Of a DNA stretch of 64,000 bases, positions 11,604 through 22,329 are shown piece by piece. Position 1 is the first letter of the stretch, and the number at the start of each line of letters is the position of its first letter. The notes beneath the pieces are model-generated. The model made no database searches and was not told the origin of the DNA. It saw nothing but the letters and a program-made list of their open reading frames with translations. The stretch is taken from assembly GCA_002633025.1 (NCBI GenBank), contig NMRB01000502.1, positions 227,550 through 291,549 on the forward strand, in the 5' to 3' direction. The translations under genes and the position numbers were made by a program. Source of the DNA: Notospermus geniculatus (lineage: Eukaryota > Nemertea > Pilidiophora > Heteronemertea > Lineidae).

Positions 11604-12797
11604 ATGAACTTGTTCCCAATGGTACCGATGGAATTTTTCGGAAGAAATGAAACGAACCAAAACATCTCGAATGAGACCGCCTGTGATCCATCCATCACGA
11701 ACCCATCCGAGGAATTCAGAAACATGTTGCTGACTCGATACAACTCAGTGATATTGTTCAACTTCATAGTCAACACTATTTTAGTTGGATCGATATGTTT
11801 GGTCGGTTTTGTGGGGAATACATTGTCATTTATAGTTCTGCGAAATGACAGGTCGAAATCGACAACCAACTTCCTTCTTCAGGGCTTAGCAGTGACCGAC
11901 ACAACGTTACTTCTCGATTGTGTATTGTATATGACCCTAAGCTCTGTTTATCCGTATTCAGGGAAACTAAGCACATATTTTTATGCGTTCTCATACATGA
12001 TACCATATCTGCTTCCTTGTGGTATCATGGCTCAGACCCTCACAAACTGGTTTGTTGTGCTCGTGACAACTGAACGTTATATTGTCGTCTGTTGGCCTTT
12101 TCACGCGCCACGTTGGTGTACCATCCCTTTGGCAAAGTTATCCATCTTCATCGTGACGATTACAGCCATTGTGTATAACCTACCACGATTCTTTGAATGG
12201 AATGTACGCGTTGAACACGATGTATGCACAAACTTCACCGTCGCTAACCCAGTGCAAAGTCCACTTCGTGCTAATCTGACCTACAAAATCATATATCGTG
12301 TAGGATCCTACGTCATATTCATCGCCATCGGGCCAATGCTTATTCTAATTGTGCTCAACTTCAAACTCATTCAAGCCCTACGAAGGGCCACAAAGGAGCG
12401 AATACAACTCACAAAAGGAAAACAAAGTCAAGCAAGTAATACAACTATTATTGTTGTGGTTGTGTCAGTCTTTATCATTTGTCAGACTCCAGCACTGGTC
12501 CATCAGATTCTGGAAGCAAACGATACCAAAACAAATGGCAGTGTTGTACAGTACACAACACCGCTTAGTAATATGTTAGTTGTCTTCAATTCCAGTGTTA
12601 ACTTTTTCATCTACTGTTTATTCGGCCAAAAATTTCGCCGAATTCTTAAAAGGATTGTGTGCCGGAATCGTTCCATAGTTGCCATTATGTCGCTGTTCAA
12701 CAAGCATATCACACCCCCAAGTGAGAACAGCATGTTCCACACCGCTGATTTTAGCCAAATTACTACCCAGGATCATGACCATGTCGATTGCGTGTGA
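11604..12797 (+). CDS. Class A (rhodopsin-family) GPCR, FMRFamide-receptor-like
   Basis: A single-exon 397-residue seven-helix receptor, probably a plasma-membrane neuropeptide receptor. The N-terminus has several N-glycosylation sequons (NETN, NISN, NETA). Visible landmarks are GN in helix 1 (71-72), LAVTD in helix 2 (Asp99), Cys139 at the start of helix 3, ERY in place of DRY (157-159), Cys208 in extracellular loop 2 and CQTP in helix 6 (293-296). In helix 7 NFFIY (333-337) replaces the usual NPxxY. PRFFE after helix 4 and the helix 7/8 text SVNFFIYCLFGQKFR resemble the invertebrate FMRFamide-receptor group. A pyrimidine-rich tract ending in ttcag at 11579 suggests a 3' splice site, so 11604 is the first ATG after it and a 5' UTR exon lies upstream. 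TGA at 12795-12797 ends the gene. The ligand cannot be predicted from the sequence. Confidence 0.92.
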   Translation: MNLFPMVPMEFFGRNETNQNISNETACDPSITNPSEEFRNMLLTRYNSVILFNFIVNTILVGSICLVGFVGNTLSFIVLRNDRSKSTTNFLLQGLAVTDTTLLLDCVLYMTLSSVYPYSGKLSTYFYAFSYMIPYLLPCGIMAQTLTNWFVVLVTTERYIVVCWPFHAPRWCTIPLAKLSIFIVTITAIVYNLPRFFEWNVRVEHDVCTNFTVANPVQSPLRANLTYKIIYRVGSYVIFIAIGPMLILIVLNFKLIQALRRATKERIQLTKGKQSQASNTTIIVVVVSVFIICQTPALVHQILEANDTKTNGSVVQYTTPLSNMLVVFNSSVNFFIYCLFGQKFRRILKRIVCRNRSIVAIMSLFNKHITPPSENSMFHTADFSQITTQDHDHVDCV

Positions 12798-12799
12798 CA

Positions 12800-13212
12800 T
12801 AGAAAACTAACATTCCACATTTTTTGTCCAGCTGATTTGGGTGTTGGTGTTTTTACACGGTATCTTAGACATTATGATATATTTTTCACCATGTTATAAT
12901 TATCCTTGTATGTATGCTATCTTTGATTGGTAGGGTTGCAACCAGAATGCCTTTTGACTTCAAAATAATACAGTTATAATGAGTAGTAAACAATGAACGA
13001 AAGGAAAATCCTCTTCTGTCTGTACATAATGCTCTTGACAGGACTCCTCTTCATCATCATCATGCTGTTTTTACAAACACTAACAAATCAACAAGAAACG
13101 ACCTGGGTGAATTCACCATTCCAAATACTTCTGATCAAAGTATATGGAAATCACTTGACAGTCAACTAAAGCCCTGTCCACACTACATGTATGTGACACA
13201 AATCAATAGATG
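12800..13212. other. 3' flank of the GPCR gene
   Basis: AT-rich sequence. I could not identify a canonical AATAAA signal with confidence, and there is no other gene. Confidence 0.4.
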
Positions 13213-13438
13213 ATATCACTCCAAAAGAGTGCAGCACCAGCTGACGGGTCAGCGTCATGACGTCCTGCACGTCATTTTATGATGTCTTGATGTGAGACAA
13301 AAAAAATCAAATTGTTTCACGACGTCACGATCGCTGAAACAACTGGATTTTTTTCAAGTCACGTCGTGGCATTCAGAAATGACGTGCGGGATGTCATGAC
13401 ACTGACCCGTCAGGTGCTGCCCTCTTTTGGAGTGATAT
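13213..13438. mobile_element. 226-bp inverted-repeat (foldback/MITE-like) element
   Basis: The left end atatcactccaaaagag pairs with the right end ctcttttggagtgatat. The arms continue inward through tgacgggtcag/ctgacccgtca and cacgtcattt/aaatgacgtg, so most of the element folds into one imperfect hairpin. It contains several gacgtc words. No transposase and no convincing target-site duplication were found. Confidence 0.8.
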
Positions 13439-13439
13439 T

Positions 13440-16400
13440 GTCTGTTGCAACAACTTGCAAATGATAGTCATATTAGCAAGGGGTGTCCACACAATGCCAG
13501 AATAGTAGCCTGTTGACATCATGACATTCAACCGTCATGGTCATCAAATCATATGACGAAATCAATGACTATGATTGCCAACAACTCCTGATCACGTCAT
13601 GAACCTTCCACAAATCATGGTGTGACTCGATTGTCCTACGTCTCCGTCACAGGAGACTCGGCATGTTTAGGGGCTTTAGTACTTTTGTAACGGGTTTAGT
13701 TTCCACTCAAGTGAGTGCTGACGATCGACAAATGACATTTGAAAACCTCGCCAGAAACAAATCCGCAACATGTCATTTTTCAAAGATTTCCCAGATAATA
13801 ATAGACAGCGTTTGCCAACTTTTCCCTTAATGAGTCTCCTTTGAATGAAATCTAACAGAGGATCACATTTCATCCCTAGGAAGAACCATCAGCCAATTCG
13901 TTTCTTGAAGTTTAATAGCCACTGTAGCATAAGCAAAGAAGTCATCATGTCACAAGGAAGACGTGACTAAAGAGAGGATCAACATATTTGAGTTTTTTCC
14001 AACTAGCAACTGGGAAGCAGACTTGGTGCATAATGGACCAATTAAGGGAATCATACTTTTTTCCTTTCAAACAGACCTTAGTGAATCAGTTTTTCTTTCC
14101 ACTTTTTCAAAGGCAAGCCAGCTAGTTGATGCAGTGTGGACCACATTCCACATCACTGTCACCAACTTAGCATTCACGACATCTCCCAACCCTTTATTTT
14201 GTTTCAACAGAAACCTTAATCTATTTAGACAGTTCACAATCTGATTGATTACTTCATTATTTTTGTGAGCCAATTTTTCAAACTGACAGTCTGGATTCGG
14301 TTCAGGGCATGATTAAATGTAATTCTTGGTTTAAACATATGATGAGCGCACACTGGAAGAATTGCACCCATGCAGCACCAAGTGGCCTAACTGCAGAAGC
14401 CAGTTTTATATCCATAAAGGTTAAGGTCAACTTGACTTCATATTCAACAAGAGAACAAATCACCATCCTATCATATGGGACAAACTCTTGAACCAATCAA
14501 CAATGAGGCTGGGTCATTATTTGATATATAAATCACACAGTTTATCAGATTTCAATACATCATTTAGTGTGCCCATATCAGATTTCCATATATCATTTAG
14601 TGTATTCATCTTGAGCTGACAGTTGACATGTTTGGATTTTTAATTGATGCTCATCCATTGTAAATATCACATCATCTAATTAAGAAAGTCATAAGTCTCT
14701 GTAACTGGGCATTATTTGCAATATGGTAATGGGAAGCTGTCAAGGCAGACGAGAAATTCCAATCTTGTCTGCTATGTAGATATTTGCCTAACTACATTTT
14801 GATTGAATATCACAAAAAAATATCAAAGAAACCATCAAGAACTGGCATCATTTTGACTCTGCGCAGAAGTGACAGTGAATATATTCTGCGGCACTATACA
14901 TTTTTCATTATTTTCTGAGTCAAGCCATAGCATGTGAAGAAAGAAGACTGTCTTCACCTTATTTTCAGTTGGCCTTAGGACCTATCAATCAAAATTCCTT
15001 AAATGCTCCAGCAAAAGAACAATGCCATGAATGTGTTCAACACCAATTTCCTTGAACTACCGTGAATTATTTTCATATTATCGTGGGTAATTTGCGCCTT
15101 ACACAGCTAATGTATCATAATACACAATATTCTATCTAAATTACTTCTGCCCTCAAAGCAGTGTTTTATAAAGGTTCCTGTATTTCTGCATGATGACTTG
15201 CCTCTAGGTGTGGCTGGTCTATCAAAGCCCTGTCTGTGACAGTGTGCAGGTTCTTCAAGTGAGAATATTTCTCTTGTGAAATAAAGTTGTCAAATTAGAA
15301 GGGTTTGTTATGAGTTAGAATGGCAGTCTAGGTAAATCGCAAGAAAACTATCATAATTAGTCGAGTCAAAGCTAAATTACAAGGTAGTCACGAATTAGAA
15401 GGAGAAATATGATACAATTGCCTTCAGAACTTTTGCAAAAGTTGAAGAACAGCAATTTCATCACGTGACCATGGCCAAGACTTAATTGCGTCAGACTTTT
15501 ACAAGTTTGTCTTGTGTAATTAGTTGATCACAACAGTTTTGGTTCAGCAGGTTCATGGAAACGGTATTTTTCCACTATATCAGCAGTCTGATCGGATTGC
15601 CGCATTTTATATGTAGCAAGACTCTTATCATAAGACTCTCCTTAGGAGCATATAAGACTGTTAATCAGATGGAACTTGTGTTTTTTTCTCCGGTTGTGTT
15701 CTTCATTCAATGTCAACAAGAAGTCCTTTGCAGGGAATGGCAAGGACTTACCCAATGCGACAATAGCCTGATAATAGAATTGCCTAAATGATATCTTTCT
15801 TATTTTCAACGTGCATTAAACCATTCTGAGCATCATTCTTTAGTTACTCATAATTCCTTGAATCACCATCATTCTTCATTTAAGTCATTTCATTTCATAG
15901 CATTTGATTTCATCGTCAAACATATCAAACGATCATAATTATATTTATATTCATTCCTCATTTTCCCAGTTGCTTTTAAATTCAATCAGTTCAACCTCTG
16001 AAAGATACGGACTATATGAATCATGCCGTTCTGTGGCTGACACAATAAACCATGATTGCAGAAAATAAGCAAATGATGGTATTATCTGTTGATGACAAGC
16101 CATCAATTTCCCATCACCAAAGAAATACATTAGATGCATACGCGATTAGCCCGCCCAAACAGTGTTGTCATTTTTTCAAAGAGGTCAAAATTGTTGTTCA
16201 AGGTCATTTCCTATTGGTTACCACTGCATGACATCCTAAATGAACAAGAATACACAACTGGCACGTTGACACGGTGCACCGCAGTAAATCAATTGAATCC
16301 TGTCTTTTATCTGTAATGACTACATTGGAGTCAATGACAGAGGTTTTTCATGATGAGAATGAGAAAATTCTGGTGTGCATCGCAAATCAATAGTGAAAGG

Positions 16401-19400
16401 GGAACTGCAGAAGCTGTGTGAAAAGATTCAAAGTGAATTCCATAATGCATGGAAACATCAGGTTCTGTGTACACAGGTTGGATCCATGAAAAGAAACCCA
16501 GTCAACTGGATTAATGGCAATGATGACCATGAGATTGAGTGGTTTTATGGGGAATTCTATCATCATCAGCATTAATACAACACATTCCTTCCTATGACAT
16601 CATCATCAATCTCAAAATCCCATTATCATCATCATCATCATCATCACAGTCAGTCCCATCAACATCAGCATCATGCAATGACTATCATCATCAACATCAC
16701 AGTATCATTGCTATCTCAGCATCATCAAACGTTAAATCATATTCTTAAGGTCATCATCATCATCAACATCAACATCATAATGCCATTTTCATCATCCCTT
16801 TCCTGAATCAGATCACTGATGTTATCATCATCATCACCAATGTCATCTTCATCATGGCTTACATCATCATCAACATATGGTTTCATCAACATCACTCATG
16901 GCATCTGCTGGAAAGGCATAAGGGGACCAAAATCCCCTAATTCTTTACATTTTCGAGGACCAAACTTGAAATGTACATGAGAATGGGTATCAAACATTGA
17001 GACAGATACCAATCATGCCGGTGGAAGTTTCCAAGTTGGCAAGGTCAAGGAATCCTTTCTAATCATTCACGGCATCTCCATTTTTCTTCATGTTTGTACA
17101 CAATCTCCTCCTCATGAATCTCATCACGAGAGCCATTTCCCGTCAAGTCCTACTTTTCATGAATATCATTACCAGATATTTCCTTCCCAAGTATATACCT
17201 CATGAAAGTCAATCACAACTACCAGCATCAACGTCATATTCCACACAGCAGTCGTCGCCAGGTTTACTTGTCATGGCATCTTATCTCTTGATTTACGCTG
17301 AAGTCTTAGCATGCCGAGTCTATTTGTTCTGTCACCAACCATGTCCAAGAGGCAATGATGTCAGAACCCAGGGAGACCATGATCTATTAACAAGTCTTTT
17401 TCATCACTTGGCTTCAGCTGTCAGAGGAACATTAGCACCTGTCATCTCTGAGGTACTGGTTCAATTCAGAGTTGTACCCACTCTTCCTCATCAAGAAACA
17501 TCCTTCCTTGACAATCTGTGTTTTTCACCAAGGTTTTGGATCCAACATTCAACGAAGCTGATATAACAGCTCAAACAACCAACAATACTCCAGTTACGTA
17601 ATTAATGAAACCTGTCATCATGTACCACAATAACTTGACTTCGACCAGCTCACCATCTACCACCAGTTCTCTACGTGGGGTATAAAAACTTTGCAGGCAT
17701 AAAGGCCAGAAGGTGGCAATTGGTATGTTTTTTGCCAGAATGGTCAATTTTCATCCTGAGGTTGTCATGTCCAGATTGTGAACGCCGCAATGATATATCA
17801 CACATTGAAGAGAATGCCATCATTTCCACAATGATGGTAAGTCATGGGGTTTTTTACCCCTAATCATGTAATGACTTTCCTTGGCGGCTAATGGGCATTG
17901 TCAAGGTGTTTATGTTGAGACGTGACTAGCAGTGGTTGCATTTGCCAAATTACTGTAGAAACGAAAAACTGATTCCACTAAAAGAGCCCAGAAAAACCTT
18001 CAGAAGGAAACAGTAAATAACAACGAATTTCTTGAGGACCAGCACTCTGCTGCTTTTGGGTCAAATGCTGTTACATTCTGACATTTCTAAATTTTGACAG
18101 AGCATTTCTATCAGTGCCGCTTCATCTAAATTTTTTAACATATTTCCCAAAAATCTCTAGAATGGTAAAACAATGAGAATGGTAATGGTAAGACAATGAG
18201 GACTCTGATGCTGAAGCATTTCCAGTCCCATATACAGCATTGATCTTGCTGTAGAGAAGAGAACAGCAAGTTCCTAAAGCCTGCAATGCACACGCAGCAA
18301 GATTTCTTGCTCCAACAAGCAATTTTGTGGCGATGGCAAGAAGCATGAGCAATCTTCTTGAAATAAAGACATGAAGAGAACCAAGCTGGTCTGATTCAGC
18401 AAGGAAACTTGCTTCTTGAACAACAACTGAGAAAACAAGTTCCCTGGTGTGCGGTGGACCGGAAATCACAAAGAAAATGGCTNTAGGAGTTACAATATGT
18501 TGCACATTGACCTACCTTACGCATATGTCATGCGAAAGGTGTACACTTCAATTTATTGCGTATGGTACGAGTACGTCACACGTCTCTTGTGCATAACGTC
18601 CACGCACCACGGGCGAATGACGTTACGTCTTCACTGTGTGCCTTCCAAGGCGCCGCGCGACGTCCACGGAAGATACGAGGACGGTACATGCATGACACTG
18701 CATGTGGTACGCGGATGGGGCGCGTTGCGGTAGGTCGGTCAATTGTGTCAACTGTAACAAAACCACATTTTCAAAGTTTGGCTGTAGAAGTTGGTGCACA
18801 CACAACTGATAAGATGGTACTTTGAAGAAACTGGGACATGAAATCCTGAAGTGACCAGACTACCTGTCAGTGTGCTTGACCACAATATCTTTGGAATCAC
18901 ATAGCAAAAGGATTTGAATATTCTGAGCTTAAATACCAGTAGGTTTCAACGTAGACAATGTTTTCATCAGCCTGGTCATAGTACAAACAGTGTTAACTGG
19001 AAAGAGATGCCCATCTCCTCAGCTACCAAAAAGAACCTGATAGCGTCTTTATTGAGTGTTAAGTGTTTGCTGGCAAACATAATAATGCCCCCATGACACT
19101 CTATCTGAGAGTTGAACATTTGGCATCGCTGCTGGCACGGCTTCCAAGGACGGGATCAGAATGACTGATGATGTCAACTGGACACTTGCTGCTTTCTTAT
19201 TAACAGAATACACAGGGTGACAAAAACAGTGACCACTCACTTTATGCATCATTCAAAATTTTGTGCTTCCTTAAGTACCACTTGATTTAATAATGTGGTG
19301 AATGAGTTAATCGCAAATGCAAGAAAGATAAGCAGCACATTAAAGTTGGACTTGCAAGCTCAAGAGAAGAAAAGATAAGGGTTGTGTTGACTGTCGATGG

Positions 19401-19590
19401 CCGGGAGACTTTCCCGTTCAGATTAAAGTCAGTGATAGCATCATCAGCAATGACAAGATGCCCTGGATGTGAGAAGATGATGAAATGACTGGCACACCAA
19501 ACTTCTTGAGTCAAATCAACAGGAACTCAAGCAGTCAACTGAATAAACCATCAAATGTGGGACACTTTTTACTGAAATAGGTATATTTGA
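13440..19590. other. Gene-poor stretch
   Basis: No recognisable exon on either strand. It includes the CATCAT-rich tract listed separately and a short CpG-rich patch at about 18540-18740. That patch is bounded by loosely inverted tgacctacc/ggtaggtcggtca ends and may be another old element. Confidence 0.45.
16560..16880 (+). repeat. Degenerate CAT-trinucleotide tract
   Basis: Blocks of catcatcat alternate with catcaacatc and similar words over about 320 bases. The open frames crossing it (His/Ser/Ile-rich) are by-products of the repeat, not genes. Confidence 0.85.
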
Positions 19591-19599
19591 GCTTTTCTA

Positions 19600-19830
19600 T
19601 AGCACTTTTCACTGTCACAGAGAGTCCCAAAGCAGTACCCCTGTCTCTTCAGACATCATTTTGGAGAAGTCGAGGAGCAGATCATTCAGCGCACCACTTG
19701 ATCCTTTCAGACCAGTTGAGAATACATAAGTGGCGAGTTGGCCATGAATCGAACCCGTGACTCTTGGTCTCTAGTACGACGTCAACCACAACACCACTGC
19801 CATCGCCTTCTCTAGTGATGTTGATGAAGG
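19600..19830 (-). mobile_element. tRNA-derived SINE, reverse strand
   Basis: On the minus strand a tRNA-like A-box region (gtggtgttgtggttgacg) is followed by a B-box match gggttcgattc. After the body the element ends near gtactgctttggga and agtgctatagaaaagctc, resembling the LINE-related 3' tails of many SINEs. The family differs from those at 4 kb and 45.9 kb. Borders are approximate. Confidence 0.7.
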
Positions 19831-19859
19831 TAAAACGTACAACGATCACCACGGCGGAA

Positions 19860-21030
19860 GATCAGTGTAATATAAGTTCTTATTAATAATCACCATCAGA
19901 ACACATGTCATATATCAAGCTTCATGTCAATTTTCGGCCTAGGCACGCGTAATTGAAAATCAGAATAAGTGCATCGTCTCTTTGATAGTGGTTGAATGAA
20001 GTACGGAGGAGTGAAAGGTCTTGACGCTGACAGGTATATTATACAATGCTTTTCATGCGTCGGCGAGCTTATCAAGGATGGCCAGCTAAGGTTGGGAATC
20101 TATTATCCTAGCTGTCTTCACGCGAAATTTGTTGTATTTTCTGATGAGATGGTTAGCAGGGCATCGTGGATGTGCAGTCAAAGAGCTTTCATTGTAGTAG
20201 AAATTGAGCATAAACTTGCTTAGTCATCAATGAAATAACCAAAATGTTTTTCCTCTGGAGGGAACTTTTTGTCAAATCTCAAAAGGTTATTCCACTGAAC
20301 GAAGAACCAGTGAATTTCTTGGTGATAAACTGCACTTTTGGGTCTTAGGCTGGAAATCACAGTACACAACAGAGGACAGACTGGAGAAAGAAAACATAGT
20401 AAGATTAAATCTGGCATCAACACCAGGGTGAACACAAGCATGTCTTATTTGTGACAAAAACACTTAAGACCACAAACTGCTTTTTTGGGATATCAAGAAT
20501 GATGGCATGTTTTTCTGATAAGAAATACGCTTGGTTATTCATGATGAACGACTTTCTGCAGAAAAAGTCAAGATATCATACTAGGGAGGAGAAAAAAAAC
20601 ACACCCAAACGACGTGACAAAAAAGCAGTGATAGAAGGACATTTTTTTCATGGGCCAGATTGTAAATACGAGGGCCATCAGTATACGGCAAAACAAGACA
20701 GTCAGCCTCGATCTGACCACCAAAAACATCGGGCACTTTCGTAAAGTAACTGGCAGAAAATCATAAATCTTTGTCCAGGACGCTAAGCAAACCAATACTT
20801 CAAGTTTCAGTACAGGCAAAAAAACATGTCAGCTAGGGGACAGCATATGCTGTGTTTTTTTTCATCTCACCAAAATGTCTAAAATGTACCAATCCATTAA
20901 CCATTTCAGTGTTGACCGTGACCGGTTTCATGAGGCAGAATGCCGAAGATTTACGCTAGAAGTAATGACGTCATGACTCCTGAAACAAAATTGTGTGAAA
21001 AAGTGCGTCCTGGCAATGACGTCATTGTCC
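19860..21030. other. Gene-poor stretch
   Basis: A 75-residue ATG frame at 19996-20223 has moderately protein-like composition but no recognisable motif. Nothing else is supported. Confidence 0.4.
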
Positions 21031-21032
21031 CA

Positions 21033-21155
21033 GTTCACAGCAACCCGTTAAGACTGATATTTAACCATTTCAGTATAGGCCGTTCAACATCATTACATTG
21101 AGTGCCGGGTTGCTGTGAACGGCCTATACTGAAATGGTTAATATCAGTCTTAACG
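21033..21155. mobile_element. Nested inverted repeat with 40-bp near-perfect stem
   Basis: The left arm 21046-21086 (starting cgttaagactgatat) pairs with the right arm 21116-21155, with a single one-base indel. A second, competing pair lies across it: gttcacagcaacccg (21033-21047) and cgggttgctgtgaac (21106-21120). Each pair overlaps the other, so two alternative hairpins are possible. The single-strand spacer is about 29 bases. Probably a recent MITE or a rearranged pair of MITE ends. Confidence 0.85.
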
Positions 21156-21824
21156 TCACCAGTAAAGAATTAAAAGCATCTGATCAAAACTGCAAAACAA
21201 AAGAGCATTACGTACAACATTGCCAGTTTCTTATCACTGCTACATGTTTTTTGACGAAGTAATCCACCACCAGAAAAACTATCATGATTACAACATGAAA
21301 GTGACAGCAGTTTGCTATCGGCAATAAAAAAAGACAATTCAAAACTGGCAGAGAAAACCTAAAAATCCTTACATCCATACAATAGCAGCAATTACAACCA
21401 CCATTATCATATGCCATGAGAAGTCTTCCTTCACCACTTTTTGTCTTGGTATTATGGAAAAGAGTTGTGCAAAATTGCAAGTGCTCCATTCATACAAAGC
21501 CTTCGATTCAATTTTCTAGTTAAGAGTATTACTGTTGACGGAAATTACAGCACTAATGGCATGAGCATATCTAAAAAATTTGCTGAAATCAAGTTCAACA
21601 CTGATAACTACTAACTCTTTCACACATTAACGGTGCTGCTAACAAGTAAAGGTAGGCACAGTGAATGGTAAAGTTGGCAGAACTGCTTCCTTGGATGTGA
21701 ATTTTTAACACATATATTTTGGGATTGACTGAGGTTGAATCATCAGACTAATGCCCCCCTTTCACTTCGACGCTATGAATATCCCGAATCGCCCCGAATC
21801 TGAAAGTTGTCCGGTTCGTAGATA

Positions 21825-22322
21825 ATTCTCAAACGTTTCTTGCAGTTCTTAAATGATTCTTAGTTGATTCCTAAACATTCGTACAGTTCGTGCGAGTTCA
21901 TCGAACTGCCACAGAAGTTTTTGTTTGTCAAAAACTTTCGTGGGAGGGTTCATGAAATTCAGTTACGGATTCAAGTACGAAGTACGAATTCAAAGAATCA
22001 TGTAAGAATTGTATGAATAAGATCCGACTCATTCGTGCCTGTTTCGGGACGTTTTCGGCATGGGTCCACGAATTTGAGGGTGACACGAATGGCCAAGAAT
22101 AGCCCAGAATGCAAAAGAATCAACTACGAGGCTGTAACGGTTGATAAGAAAGAGTTACGAAGTGTTTACGATCTACGAATTTGAAATTCGTGAACCGTCC
22201 CATGAAAGTTTTTGACAAACAAAAACCTTTGTGGCGGCTCAATGAACTCACACAAACTGTACGAATGTTTAGGAATCAACTATTAAGAATCATTTAAGAA
22301 CTGCAAGAAACGTTTGAGAACA
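21825..22322. mobile_element. About 500-bp foldback element with roughly 130-bp arms
   Basis: The left arm (about 21825-21960, starting ttctcaaacgtttcttgcag) is repeated in inverted form at about 22190-22322. The arms share tgattcctaaacattcgtac and gtttttgtttgtcaaaaact with scattered substitutions. Weaker pairing continues inward. The interior is rich in cgaat/attcg words. There is no open frame, so it is non-autonomous. Confidence 0.85.
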
Positions 22323-22329
22323 AGATGAC

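Noticed and set aside
16539-16806. His/Ser-rich open frames
   Set aside because: Products of the CAT trinucleotide repeat in different frames.
17090-17566. 158-codon plus-strand frame
   Set aside because: No ATG at its stated start, no recognisable domain and low-complexity neighbours.
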